64,000 nt of DNA from Allomuricauda sp. (GTDB lineage: Bacteria; Bacteroidota; Bacteroidia; Flavobacteriales; Flavobacteriaceae): assembly GCA_030148335.1 (NCBI GenBank), contig JASBTQ010000002.1, positions 62,001-126,000 of the forward strand, given 5' to 3'. Positions 34,211 through 43,222 of the stretch are shown in pieces. Below the pieces are notes generated by a model. The model was not told the origin of the DNA, ran no database searches, and saw nothing but the letters and a program-made list of their open reading frames with translations. Both the position numbers and the translations under genes were made by a program. Numbering within the stretch: position 1 is the stretch's first letter; each line of letters starts with the position of its first letter.

Positions 34211-34492
34211 TTACTCCCCACTTAGTCGGTTTAATTTGTCCAACACTTCATACACGGAAAAACTTCTGGCAAAACGGTATATCTCCTTATCGTCCACTTT
34301 GATGATGACCACGGGGAGGGTAAACACCATGGATTGCCCAGTGAATTCCACTTCCTCTTCCACATCCACTACGCGGATGTCCACTTTTGGGAAGTTCTCT
34401 TGGACGGCTTCCAGCAACTTTGGTTTCAAAACTTTGCAGACGCCACAGGTTTTGCTGGTGAAATAGAGAAGTTCGATTTTGGGTGTTTCCAT
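34211..34492 (-). CDS. Thioredoxin-family protein with CGVC
   Basis: A 93-residue thioredoxin-fold protein. I chose ATG 34492 (METPKIELLYFTSK) rather than the longer frame to 34528. The redox motif C16-G-V-C19 is intact, unlike the cysteine-free relative at 44541. The C-terminus has VFTLPVVIIKVDD (cis-proline region). The start overlaps the NIPSNAP stop by one base (TGATG), so the two are coupled. A cytosolic disulfide reductase or carrier is likely. Confidence 0.88.
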   Translation of the reverse strand: METPKIELLYFTSKTCGVCKVLKPKLLEAVQENFPKVDIRVVDVEEEVEFTGQSMVFTLPVVIIKVDDKEIYRFARSFSVYEVLDKLNRLSGE

Positions 34493-35313
34493 CAATAATC
34501 CGAATACTCCGTGGGGTACAAAAACCAAATATCGGCATGCGAAACGTTGTTCTCATACTTGGGCATGGCAGTGAGGGCCTTCCATTCAGGGGAATCCACA
34601 AAGGCTTCCCAATTTTTGTCCCTAGCGGCCATATTGGCGTGGGTGGTCATGTACATCAAATTGGGCATTCTGGATCCTGAAATCACTTCGCCATAAAACA
34701 CGGCATTGAACCCCAATCGATCGAAAAGGGTTACCTCCCCGCCAGCGTTGAACATATCCACTTTGTTCCAATATAGTTTTTCAGTGGGGGACTCGTAACT
34801 GCGCAATTCGTAAATGCGCTCCGAGCGAGGGCCATCCAACTTAGGCGTCTGCATCAGGGGCATATCGGAAAAGGCCTGCAACAGGATGGACTCGATATGA
34901 TCATAGGGTGGGTTGTCATACGGTGCATTGATGTATGTGTCGCCTGCTTGCGCATATGCCGCATCTGCGTTGAGTTGGTTCTCCAACGCCAAAAATTGCT
35001 CCATGGATTTGAAAGGGGTAAGTACATAGGTTTTTGGTACGGTGTCCTTCTCGTTCGTAAGGAATTTAAACACCCCAATGTTTTGGATGCCCTGTTTTTT
35101 TACGGCGGGCATATAGGCATTTTGAAGATAGTCGTCCGTTGTGACTATCTGGCTTTCCGAACTGAAGGAATACACTTTAAGCTGATAAAATTCGCGGGTT
35201 TGGGCAACGGGTTCTGTCGATTCCGGAGTTTCGGCAGTTTCTGGTTGGGGATTGCCACAGTTGGTCAAAACTAGGGCGGCAAAGAACAAGGAGAGCAATT
35301 GTAATGTTTTCAT
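34492..35313 (-). CDS. NIPSNAP-family lipoprotein
   Basis: A 273-residue lipoprotein. I chose ATG 35313 (MKTLQLLSLFFAALVLTNCG), which puts a cysteine at residue 19 after a lipobox. The remainder shows two NIPSNAP-like halves: FYQLKVYSFSSESQ (about 40-140) and RIYELRSYESPTEK (about 165-270). NIPSNAP domains are ferredoxin-like folds with no settled activity in bacteria. It is coupled to the thioredoxin gene behind it. The preceding gene (minus strand) is the PIN nuclease at 35342. Confidence 0.88.
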   Translation of the reverse strand: MKTLQLLSLFFAALVLTNCGNPQPETAETPESTEPVAQTREFYQLKVYSFSSESQIVTTDDYLQNAYMPAVKKQGIQNIGVFKFLTNEKDTVPKTYVLTPFKSMEQFLALENQLNADAAYAQAGDTYINAPYDNPPYDHIESILLQAFSDMPLMQTPKLDGPRSERIYELRSYESPTEKLYWNKVDMFNAGGEVTLFDRLGFNAVFYGEVISGSRMPNLMYMTTHANMAARDKNWEAFVDSPEWKALTAMPKYENNVSHADIWFLYPTEYSDY

Positions 35314-35341
35314 TTTAGTGTGGTTGGGTTTGGTAGTCATC

Positions 35342-35851
35342 TTATTCAGATTGGCAAATGAATTTTATATTCATTCTCTTTATAAATTCAAAATCATCAA
35401 TCCAATTAATACTCATATTCTCGCAAACGTGGGGGATTTTAATTTTGGTTTGTTTTTTGAAAAAGTCTTTAGTTTCCTTCGTTACCACAATTGCATTTTC
35501 TTTGATTGCGTGTGCAATTACCCAAGGATCAGCCTTTGAGTGAATTCCATTGCTGGAAACTAAATATTTATGATTTGGATTCGATGCATATATTTCTTTG
35601 AGACAATTTGTTACTTCACCATCTATTTTTTTAATTGGAATGGCACTGTTTTTTAACCATTTGAATAGGTTGTCTTCTCCTTTCTCAATTTCTTCAAAAA
35701 CCAGTTCAGGAATAAAAATTATACCTTTTTTCCCCAAGTCATTTAAGACTTCCCAATATGATGGGCAAATCTCAGGTGAGTAATATTTTTGCCAAGCTTG
35801 AATAAGGATATTCGCATCAATACAATAAATTACTTTTTCATCTTCAAACAT
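35342..35851 (-). CDS. DUF4411 PIN-like nuclease (toxin-like)
   Basis: A 169-residue PIN-like protein matching DUF4411. It opens with VIYCIDANILIQAWQKYY (first acidic residue D12), then has an acidic pair near E53-E54, and D108 in KADPWVIAHA; together these fit the three- or four-acid metal site of PIN ribonucleases. Its ATG overlaps the stop of the XRE-ImmA gene by one base (TAATG). DUF4411 genes commonly pair with such partners (recalled, not checked). An RNase toxin controlled by the upstream protein is the simplest reading. Confidence 0.85.
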   Translation of the reverse strand: MFEDEKVIYCIDANILIQAWQKYYSPEICPSYWEVLNDLGKKGIIFIPELVFEEIEKGEDNLFKWLKNSAIPIKKIDGEVTNCLKEIYASNPNHKYLVSSNGIHSKADPWVIAHAIKENAIVVTKETKDFFKKQTKIKIPHVCENMSINWIDDFEFIKRMNIKFICQSE

Positions 35852-37023
35852 TAGGCAAGCAGTTTTTCAAATTTTTGGAAATTATTTATCTGCGTGTTTA
35901 GAAGATTACTCGCAATTGAGGGGGATAAAGAGCCATTGTTGAAAGTGTCCATAACAATTCTCGTAAATAATTTACTGTTCTTATTTAAGCGAAGTAAATA
36001 AGTGTCTGTCCCACCATCTCTTTCTTTTTGTTTTTCCTTTTTTATCCTTTCTTTTTCTAAAAACTTTTCAAATTCATCTTGAGCATCCATTTTTAATTGC
36101 CAATATTCTGAATGAGAAATCAATTTTAAGTTTAAAGCTCTTACTAATAATGCAAAAGAGCTGATTCCAAATTCTTTTGCTTGTTTGAAAATCTTATCTT
36201 GAGATTTAAAGGTATCACTACCTAATTGTACTATAACTTCTTGTGGCATTAATGCGTTTGCTGCTACTTGATTACAAAATATTTCTACAGGATGAAATCT
36301 TGATTTGGGTTTGTCGATTAAGTCAATATCAATCTCATTGGATATTCCTGATTTTGCAATCCAAATGTGAGCCAATTCGTGAACCAAGGTAAAAAGTTGC
36401 GGAGCATTCCAGTTTTTTGAATTGACAAAAACAAAAGGAGCGATTTTGTCTGCAATAGCAAAACCTTGAATTAAATCTTTATCTAGGGTAAGTTTAGAGT
36501 GAAGGTAACTTGTACGGGATACAAATACTCCAGCAATTTCAGTTTTTTCAATCCATTCATTTATAGGAGATTTTTGATAGCTGGAAGGATTAATTTTAAG
36601 GGTGTCCAAAATATCTTTAGCAACAACTTCCGGATTGTCATTTATTGTGAATTTACCCACAAAAGGAAGTTCATCTTCACCGATTTCCTCGTACCAATCC
36701 CTGATCCAACTCTGTTTTTCTTGAACATCTCGAATGATAAATAATGATGCTGTATCTAGCTCTTGGGCATCATCTCTTCGATAATCTTTCAGAGGATGGA
36801 AATCTTTAGGAATTTCAGGTAAAAAGAAAAGAGAAAAAGGCCTTCTAAAATATTTTGCCAAAATTTTTGCTTGTCGAATCGTAGGAAAATCATTTCCATT
36901 TTCCCAAGTCAAATATCTTTCAGGTGATACCGAAATTTTTTTGGCAGCATCTTCAACAGAAATTTTAGCAGACTCTCTAGCCCATTTTAAAATATCAGTT
37001 GTTATAAATGCTTTCTCTGCCAT
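35851..37023 (-). CDS. XRE-family HTH protein with ImmA/IrrE metalloprotease domain
   Basis: A 390-residue protein starting at ATG 37023; the GTG one codon upstream is less likely. Residues about 7-60 are an XRE helix-turn-helix (ISVEDAAKKISVSPERYLTWENG), and residues about 185-330 a zinc metallopeptidase with HELAH at 215-219. Such proteins act as antitoxin-like regulators that may cut a repressor or partner under stress. It is translationally coupled to the DUF4411 nuclease gene, and both are clearly more AT-rich than polA beside them, so the pair looks like a mobile unit. Confidence 0.88.
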   Translation of the reverse strand: MAEKAFITTDILKWARESAKISVEDAAKKISVSPERYLTWENGNDFPTIRQAKILAKYFRRPFSLFFLPEIPKDFHPLKDYRRDDAQELDTASLFIIRDVQEKQSWIRDWYEEIGEDELPFVGKFTINDNPEVVAKDILDTLKINPSSYQKSPINEWIEKTEIAGVFVSRTSYLHSKLTLDKDLIQGFAIADKIAPFVFVNSKNWNAPQLFTLVHELAHIWIAKSGISNEIDIDLIDKPKSRFHPVEIFCNQVAANALMPQEVIVQLGSDTFKSQDKIFKQAKEFGISSFALLVRALNLKLISHSEYWQLKMDAQDEFEKFLEKERIKKEKQKERDGGTDTYLLRLNKNSKLFTRIVMDTFNNGSLSPSIASNLLNTQINNFQKFEKLLA

Positions 37024-37035
37024 CACGTTAAATTA

Positions 37036-37043
37036 CAAAAGTA
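37036..37043 (-). promoter_or_regulatory. Probable -7 element of the ImmA-PIN module
   Basis: TACTTTTG on the minus strand, matching TANNTTTG, 13 bases before the start codon. The upstream TTTG is not clear (CTAA at 37061-37064 on the plus strand is one base off). The predicted leader is very short. Confidence 0.5.
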
Positions 37044-37114
37044 AAATTTTAGCTCATATACTAATTTTCATTACTTTCTATACTACATTTTTTCATACAA
37101 ATATTAAAAATGTT

Positions 37115-39949
37115 TTAATGCGCCTCCAACCAGTTCTCGCCCACGCCCACTTCCACATCCAAGGGCACGGAGAGTTGGTAAGCGTTCTCCATTTCGGATT
37201 TGATCAATTTTTTCATGTCCTCCAATTCGGGCTTATAGCAATCGAACACCAATTCATCGTGCACCTGCAAGAGCATTTTGGTCTTGTATTTTCCTTCCGC
37301 CAGTTTTTTGTGGATGTTGATCATCGCAATTTTGATGATGTCCGCCGCACTTCCCTGTATGGGTGCATTCACGGCGTTGCGCTCCGCGGCCCCACGCACC
37401 ACTTGGTTCCCGGCATTGATGTCCTTTAAATAGCGTCTTCGGCCCAAAATGGTCTGCACATAGCCATGCTCCCGGGCAAAATCTATCTGTTCACTCATGT
37501 AGTTCCGTAGTTTGGGATAGGTCTTGTAATAGGTATCGATAAGGTCCTTGGCCTCGGTACGGCTCAAATCCGTTTGGTTGCTCAATCCAAAGGCCGATAC
37601 CCCATAAATGATCCCAAAGTTCACCGTTTTGGCATTGCTTCGCTGCTCGCGGGTCACCTCTCCGATCGGCACGTTGAACACCTTCGATGCCGTGGAAGCG
37701 TGGATGTCCTCCCCGTGTTTGAATGCGGAAATCATAGTGTCCTCCTCGCTCAAAGCTGCAATGATTCGGAGTTCTATTTGGGAATAATCCGCAGCCAGTA
37801 AAACATAGTTTTCATCCCGTGGAATAAACGCCTTGCGCACCTGTCTACCCCGTTCCGTGCGGATGGGGATGTTCTGCAAATTGGGATTGTTGCTGCTCAA
37901 ACGGCCCGTGGCGGCCACCGTTTGCATATAGTCCGTGTGTACCCGGCCACTGTGTTTTTGCACCTCGTTCGGTAGGGCATCCACATAGGTGCTTTTCAGT
38001 TTGGTCAATCCACGGTAATCCAACACATTTTGGATGATCTCATGATCCTTGGCAAGATAGGAAAGCACGTCCTCTGCGGTGGAATATTGCCCTGTTTTCG
38101 TCTTTTTGGGCTTGTCTACCAGTTTGAGTTTGTCAAAAAGGATGTCGCCCAATTGTTTTGGGGAAGCAATGTTGAACTGCTCTCCGGCCTGTTCGTAAAT
38201 TTTCTTTTCCAACTCCGCAATGTCCGTTTCGAGTGCGGTCGAGAGTTCTTTCAAATAATCCTCATTGAGATTGATGCCCTCCCGTTCCATATCTGCCAAA
38301 ACACGTAGCAACGGAACCTCGATGTCCGCGAACAATTTGTCGGTGCCCGTCTCTTTCAACTCAGGCGCGAAATGCTGCGCCAACTGATAGGTGACATCGG
38401 CATCCTCCACTGCATATTCGGTCTGCTTGTCCAACGGCACCTGGCGCATATTCAACTGGTTCTTGCCCTTTTTGCCGATCAGTTCAGTGATGGACACCGG
38501 GGTATAGTTAAGGTAGGTCTCCGAGAGCACGTCCATGTTGTGCCGCATATCGGGGTTGATGAGGTAATGGGCCAACATGGTATCGAACAATGTTCCTTTC
38601 ACATCCACGCCATAATTGAGCATCACCTTGATGTCGTATTTCAAGTTTTGCCCAATTTTTTGAATGTTTTCCGATTCAAAGAAAGGGCGCAACTTCTCGA
38701 TCAAAGGCATGGCATCGTTTCTGGTTTCGGGAAAGGGCACATAAAACCCTTTGCCGGGCGACCAACTGAAAGCAATTCCCACCAATTCCGCTTCCAAGGG
38801 GTTGATGGAGGTGGTCTCCGTGTCGAAACACACGGCAGGTTGCTTCATCAAGGTTTCCAGGAACAGCTCCATGGCCAGACCATTTTGGACGGTCTGATAA
38901 AAATGGGGAACATCGGCAATGGTCTTCCGTCCGCTCACATCCTTGATGGTCGCTGGGGCCTCGGTAGGGTCGCCCCCGAATAGGGTAAACTGTCCGCTTC
39001 CCGCCACTTTGGCCTCCTGTTTTGCGGTTTCCGTACTGGTCACCTGTGTTCCGGCCTCTGCCTCGCCGGAGAATATTTTGATGAACTGCTCCTTCAACCT
39101 TCGGAATTCGAGCTCTTCAAAAATCTTTTGTACTTCTTCAAAATCGGGCGGACACATTTCATAATCTTCTGCGTGAAAGGTCACCTCACAATCGGTCTTG
39201 ATCTCGGCCAATTTTCGAGAAAGTCGACCCAGTTCGGCGTTTTCTTCCACTTTTTCCCTCATTTTGCCCGAAAGTTTGTCCGTATTGTTCAGCAAACCTT
39301 CCAAGGAACCGAAGTCGGCAAGGAACTTTTTGGCGGTCTTGTCGCCCACTCCCGGCAGTCCGGGAATGTTGTCACTCGCATCGCCCATCATCCCCAGATA
39401 ATCAATCACCTGTTCGGGACGTTCCACCCCAAAGCGTTTCTTCACTTCGGGAATGCCCCAGATCTCGATGCCATTGCCCAATCGGGCCGGGCGGTACATA
39501 AAGATGTTCTCGCTCACCAACTGTCCAAAATCCTTGTCGGGGGTCACCATGAACACCTTGTAGTTTTCCTTTTCGGCCTGTTTGGCCAAGGTGCCGATGA
39601 GGTCATCCGCTTCGTAGCCATTCAGTTCCACTACGGGAATCTTCATTGCTTTCAGGATTTGTTGGATGAAAGGCACGGCTATGCGGATGGCATCGGGTGT
39701 CTCGTCCCGATTGGCCTTATAGGCATCAAAAAGCTCGGTACGCTCCACACTGCCGCCCTTATCGAAGGCCACGGCCAAATGGTCGGGCTGTTCCCGCTTG
39801 ATCACATCAAAAAGGGAGTTCATAAAACCCATGATGGCCGAGGTGTCCATACCCTTGGAATTGATCCTTGGGTTTTTGATGAGGGCGTAATAGCCACGGA
39901 AAATGAGTGCGTAGGCGTCGAGAAGGAAAAGTCTTTTTTGTTCAGGCAT
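37115..39949 (-). CDS. polA: DNA polymerase I
   Basis: A 944-residue family A polymerase. I start it at ATG 39949, three codons inside the longest frame, whose first codon is TTG. Three domains are complete: 5' nuclease (about 1-290, with TPDKDFGQLV and GVGDKTAKKFL), 3'-5' proofreading exonuclease (DTETTS; IGQNLKYD; the YAVEDAD motif), and polymerase (DYSQIELR; RSNAKTVNFGIIYG; QVHDEL). All catalytic acids of both exonuclease and polymerase appear present, so proofreading should work, unlike in some bacteria. It fills RNA primer gaps and repairs DNA. It stands alone. Confidence 0.97.
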   Translation of the reverse strand: MPEQKRLFLLDAYALIFRGYYALIKNPRINSKGMDTSAIMGFMNSLFDVIKREQPDHLAVAFDKGGSVERTELFDAYKANRDETPDAIRIAVPFIQQILKAMKIPVVELNGYEADDLIGTLAKQAEKENYKVFMVTPDKDFGQLVSENIFMYRPARLGNGIEIWGIPEVKKRFGVERPEQVIDYLGMMGDASDNIPGLPGVGDKTAKKFLADFGSLEGLLNNTDKLSGKMREKVEENAELGRLSRKLAEIKTDCEVTFHAEDYEMCPPDFEEVQKIFEELEFRRLKEQFIKIFSGEAEAGTQVTSTETAKQEAKVAGSGQFTLFGGDPTEAPATIKDVSGRKTIADVPHFYQTVQNGLAMELFLETLMKQPAVCFDTETTSINPLEAELVGIAFSWSPGKGFYVPFPETRNDAMPLIEKLRPFFESENIQKIGQNLKYDIKVMLNYGVDVKGTLFDTMLAHYLINPDMRHNMDVLSETYLNYTPVSITELIGKKGKNQLNMRQVPLDKQTEYAVEDADVTYQLAQHFAPELKETGTDKLFADIEVPLLRVLADMEREGINLNEDYLKELSTALETDIAELEKKIYEQAGEQFNIASPKQLGDILFDKLKLVDKPKKTKTGQYSTAEDVLSYLAKDHEIIQNVLDYRGLTKLKSTYVDALPNEVQKHSGRVHTDYMQTVAATGRLSSNNPNLQNIPIRTERGRQVRKAFIPRDENYVLLAADYSQIELRIIAALSEEDTMISAFKHGEDIHASTASKVFNVPIGEVTREQRSNAKTVNFGIIYGVSAFGLSNQTDLSRTEAKDLIDTYYKTYPKLRNYMSEQIDFAREHGYVQTILGRRRYLKDINAGNQVVRGAAERNAVNAPIQGSAADIIKIAMINIHKKLAEGKYKTKMLLQVHDELVFDCYKPELEDMKKLIKSEMENAYQLSVPLDVEVGVGENWLEAH

Positions 39950-40093
39950 GTTATTCAAATATCAATGTTCAATAAACAATCAGTGATGTATGGTTATCAA
40001 AAAAAATGGTGGGGATTAAAAGTACGAATTGCTGCTCAAAAGAACCTAGAATATAGAGCCAAGAATAGAGACGTCTTGATTCTTGCATCTAGA

Positions 40094-40146
40094 AGCGAAG
40101 CGGTCTAACATCTAACGTCCAACAGCGCAGCGGTCCAACATCTAAC
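40094..40146. repeat. Two direct 23-base repeats
   Basis: AGCGAAGCGGTCTAACATCTAAC (40094-40116) and AGCGCAGCGGTCCAACATCTAAC (40124-40146) differ at two positions and start 30 bases apart. The second copy overlaps the stop codon of the asparaginase gene. They end the 192-base polA-asparaginase gap, which otherwise shows nothing. Confidence 0.8.
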
Positions 40147-41143
40147 TGTAAAAACTCGTCACCTCTCTGTTCTCATGCCCCTTCTCGCTGTACTCGCGGT
40201 AGGTGAAACCGGGATGTACGCAATACCCACCAGTTTCTCCATTCTTGTTGATGGCCAGAAACCCGATCTGGAAATCCTTTCGGTCCTTGTTTTTCTGCAT
40301 GATGCGCTTTACGCCCTCTTCACAGGCCTCTTGCGGACTTTTGCCCTGGCGCATCAGTTCCACGATTAAAAAGCTGCCCACGGTGCGGATAACCTCTTCG
40401 CCGACGCCCGTAGCGGTTGCCCCGCCCACTTCGTTGTCCACAAAAAGGCCTGCCCCGATGATGGGCGAATCGCCCACACGACCCGCTATTTTGTAGGCCA
40501 TGCCACTAGTGGTACAGGCCCCGGCAATGTCCCCTTTCTCGTCAATGGCCAGCATGCCGATGGTATCGTGGTTCTCTATGTTGATGATGGTTTCGTATTT
40601 GGAGGTTTTCAACCATTCTTGATATTGTTTCCGGGTGCTTTCGGTCAGTAGGTCCTCTTTTTTGAATCCTTGTTCGTAGGCAAATTTTTCAGCCCCTTTT
40701 CCGGCCAAAATGATATGTGGCGTCTCTTCCATCACTTTTCTTGCCACGGAAACAGGGTGAGCAATGTTCTGCATGCAGACCACGGAACCGCAATTACCGT
40801 CCTTGTCCATGATGCAGGCATCCAGGGTCACGTTTCCATCCCGATCTGGCCGGCCGCCCTTGCCCACGGTCTCGTTGGTCACATCGGCCTCTTCCACCAT
40901 TACGCCCTGTTCCACGGCATCCAAGGAGCTTCCGCCCGATTTCAGCACTTCCCATGCCTTGTCGGTGGCATTCAGAAAGTTCCAAGTGCAGACCACTATG
41001 GGTTTGATGGGATTGACCGGGGTTGCGGCCAAAACCGGTGTTTCTTCGGGCTTGTTCTCTGTTTTACAGGCCGCCATGGCTGAGGCAGAAACCAATCCGG
41101 CTGCCGTTAAGCTGGAATTTTTAAGGAAATTGCGTCGTTTCAT
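40142..41143 (-). CDS. N4-(beta-N-acetylglucosaminyl)-L-asparaginase, Tat-exported
   Basis: A 333-residue Ntn-hydrolase (glycosylasparaginase) that splits GlcNAc from asparagine in degraded glycoproteins. I chose ATG 41143 because the product then begins MKRRNFLKNSS, a twin-arginine signal followed by AMAAC, a possible lipobox with C26. The self-cleavage site is HDT (T194, in NHDTIGMLAID), preceding GAGLFVDNEVGGATATG. The gene is divergent from cutC with only 40 bases between, and may share a promoter region. Function in the envelope suggests use of glycopeptides from other organisms. Confidence 0.92.
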   Translation of the reverse strand: MKRRNFLKNSSLTAAGLVSASAMAACKTENKPEETPVLAATPVNPIKPIVVCTWNFLNATDKAWEVLKSGGSSLDAVEQGVMVEEADVTNETVGKGGRPDRDGNVTLDACIMDKDGNCGSVVCMQNIAHPVSVARKVMEETPHIILAGKGAEKFAYEQGFKKEDLLTESTRKQYQEWLKTSKYETIINIENHDTIGMLAIDEKGDIAGACTTSGMAYKIAGRVGDSPIIGAGLFVDNEVGGATATGVGEEVIRTVGSFLIVELMRQGKSPQEACEEGVKRIMQKNKDRKDFQIGFLAINKNGETGGYCVHPGFTYREYSEKGHENREVTSFYS

Positions 41144-41183
41144 GCAAGGGATCTTTATTTTTAAGCTGGATAAATATAGCAAT

Positions 41184-41903
41184 ATGCTCGTAGAAGTTTG
41201 TGCCAATTCCTTGGAATCGGCCCTAAATGCACAAAAGGCAGGTGCGCACCGAATCGAACTCTGTTCCGAACTTGGGGTAGGGGGTGTCACCCCATCCATG
41301 GGCCTGATCCAATTGGTGCGGGAACGTTTGAGCATTCCCGTGCATGTGCTCATCCGTCCACGAAGTGGTCATTTTACCTATTCCGATACCGAGTTCGAAG
41401 TGATGAAGGCGGACATCGTGGCCTGTATGGAACTGGGTGTGGATGGAGTGGTCTCCGGTGTGCTGATGAAGGATTTCTCTGTGGATGTGGCGCGGACAAG
41501 GCAATTAGTGGAACTTGCCCAACCAATGCATTTTACGTTCCACCGCGCTTTTGATTGGATCCAAGATCCCATCTCCTGTTTGGTGGAGTTGGAACGAATG
41601 GGGATCGATACCATCCTGACCTCGGGCGGATATCCTTCCGCGGAAAAGGGATTGGAGCAACTCGAAGATTGGCAGAAACGGACTTCGATGACTATTATGG
41701 CCGGGGGAGGGGTATCACCTTCCAATGCCGTTGGGTTCAAAAAAATAGGGTTGAGGGCCGTCCACTGTTCGGGGACTTCCTTTGCAAATCAGCTCGACGT
41801 TTCGGAAAAGATTCCCATGAATTCAGCCAAACATTTGGAGGAGGATAAGGTGGCGATCACCCATGTCGATACGGTACGGAGCATTGTGCAGGCCGTTAAA
41901 TAA
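41184..41903 (+). CDS. cutC: CutC-family protein
   Basis: A 239-residue TIM-barrel protein of the CutC family. I chose ATG 41184 (MLVEVCANSLESALNAQKAG), which is the family start; the longer open frame from 40764 runs antisense through the asparaginase gene. Motifs are AHRIELCSELGVGGVTPS near residue 20-37, VLIRPRSGHFTYS, FHRAFDW and ILTSGGYPSAEKG. Originally named for copper tolerance in E. coli, the family is probably enzymatic and its reaction is not settled. It lies opposite a glycosylasparaginase, which would fit a role in sugar-related catabolism. Confidence 0.92.
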   Translation: MLVEVCANSLESALNAQKAGAHRIELCSELGVGGVTPSMGLIQLVRERLSIPVHVLIRPRSGHFTYSDTEFEVMKADIVACMELGVDGVVSGVLMKDFSVDVARTRQLVELAQPMHFTFHRAFDWIQDPISCLVELERMGIDTILTSGGYPSAEKGLEQLEDWQKRTSMTIMAGGGVSPSNAVGFKKIGLRAVHCSGTSFANQLDVSEKIPMNSAKHLEEDKVAITHVDTVRSIVQAVK

Positions 41904-41937
41904 ATTTAAAAAGACCTATTTTCTAGTGGATTACCCA

Positions 41938-41945
41938 TAATTTTG
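41938..41945 (+). promoter_or_regulatory. Possible -7 element of the metallophosphoesterase gene
   Basis: TAATTTTG matches TANNTTTG and lies 13 bases before ATG 41959. TTTT stands where TTTG would be expected upstream. Confidence 0.4.
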
Positions 41946-41958
41946 CAAAAAATAGACT

Positions 41959-43191
41959 ATGTCCCGATTTATCATTCTGGCCTTTCTTTATGTCGTACTG
42001 GCCATATACGGTTTCCAGGCTTTCCGAACCTTGTTCAAGAGTCCTTGGATGCACTGGGCCTATGGGATTTTGTTTCTGGGGGCACTGTTGTTCTTGGCCA
42101 TCAAGATCATGGGCTACGATCCCAGTAATGGATTCAAAGGGACCATGGCCGTGGCGGGGACCATCTTTGCGGCCTTTTTTCTAATGGCCTTGGTATTGGG
42201 CTTTTTCCTTTTGTTGGAAGATGTGGTGCGTTTGTTTGGGTTTGGGTACAACAAATTGGTTGGGATGTCCGACTCCGATGCCAGCTATTTCCCTTCACGC
42301 AGAAAGTTTATCAGTGGTTTGGCACTGGGATTGGCGGCCCTACCCTTCGGTGCCTTGCTCTATGGCATGTACCGCGGAAAATACAACTATCAGGTGCTCA
42401 AATACGAGCTGGAATTCGATGACCTGCCGGATGCCTTTCACAATTACCAGATCACGCAGATTTCCGATGTCCACAGCGGCAGTTTTGACGATTATAACAA
42501 AGTGGCCTATGGCATTGACTTGATCAATGAGCAAAAAAGCGACGTGATCTTCTTTACTGGGGACATGGTCAATAACCGATCTGACGAAATGGAACCCTGG
42601 ACAGATGTCTTTGCCCGATTGGAGGCCAAGGACGGCAAGTTTTCTATTCTGGGCAACCACGACTATGGCGATTATGCCGTCTGGCCCACGGAAGAGGCCA
42701 AATCCAAAAACCTGGAAAACCTCAAGAATTTGCAGAAGGATATGGGCTTTGACCTGATCTTGAACTCCAACCGATATTTAGAAAAGAATGGGCAGAAAAT
42801 TGCCTTGGTCGGTGTGGAGAATTGGGGACGTGGCGGCTTTAAAAAGGCTGGCGACCTCGAAAAGGCCAAAGAGGGCATTTCTTCAAATGATTTTAAAATA
42901 TTGTTGAGCCACGATCCCTCGCATTGGGAAGATGTGGTGATCCATGACGACTACCATTTCCACCTGACCTTGAGCGGGCACACCCACGGCATGCAGTTTG
43001 GAGTGGAAATTCCCGGATGGATCAAGTGGAGTCCCGTGAAATGGCGCTACAAGTATTGGGCGGGCATCTACAAGGAACTCGGGCAGTTCATCAACGTGAA
43101 CCGCGGGTTTGGGTTTATTGGTTATCCGGGGCGATTTGGCATCTGGCCTGAAATTTCCGTGATCACCTTGAAGAAGAAAGGGTTGGCATAA
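41959..43191 (+). CDS. Membrane-anchored metallophosphoesterase
   Basis: A 410-residue protein with about four N-terminal membrane helices (about 1-135) and a YaeI-like calcineurin phosphoesterase domain from about 150. Metal-site motifs are all present: DVHSG (in QISDVHSGSFDDY), GDMVNN, GNHDYGD, LLSHDP and GHTHGMQFG. Related proteins such as YaeI and LpxH-like enzymes cut phosphoester bonds in lipids or nucleotides. A lipid substrate at the membrane is likely but not proven. It follows cutC at 55 bases. Confidence 0.92.
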   Translation: MSRFIILAFLYVVLAIYGFQAFRTLFKSPWMHWAYGILFLGALLFLAIKIMGYDPSNGFKGTMAVAGTIFAAFFLMALVLGFFLLLEDVVRLFGFGYNKLVGMSDSDASYFPSRRKFISGLALGLAALPFGALLYGMYRGKYNYQVLKYELEFDDLPDAFHNYQITQISDVHSGSFDDYNKVAYGIDLINEQKSDVIFFTGDMVNNRSDEMEPWTDVFARLEAKDGKFSILGNHDYGDYAVWPTEEAKSKNLENLKNLQKDMGFDLILNSNRYLEKNGQKIALVGVENWGRGGFKKAGDLEKAKEGISSNDFKILLSHDPSHWEDVVIHDDYHFHLTLSGHTHGMQFGVEIPGWIKWSPVKWRYKYWAGIYKELGQFINVNRGFGFIGYPGRFGIWPEISVITLKKKGLA

Positions 43192-43222
43192 CACTGTTTT
43201 CCCCTACCGTTCCTATGATTTT

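Noticed and set aside
39128-40108. Open frame of 326 codons on the plus strand
   Set aside because: Antisense to the N-terminal half of polA, with histidine- and glutamine-rich shadow composition and no recognisable domain.
40764-41183. N-terminal extension of cutC
   Set aside because: It would run antisense through the glycosylasparaginase gene; the family start is at 41184.
41144-41353. N-terminal extension of the glycosylasparaginase
   Set aside because: It overlaps cutC on the other strand and would bury the twin-arginine signal.
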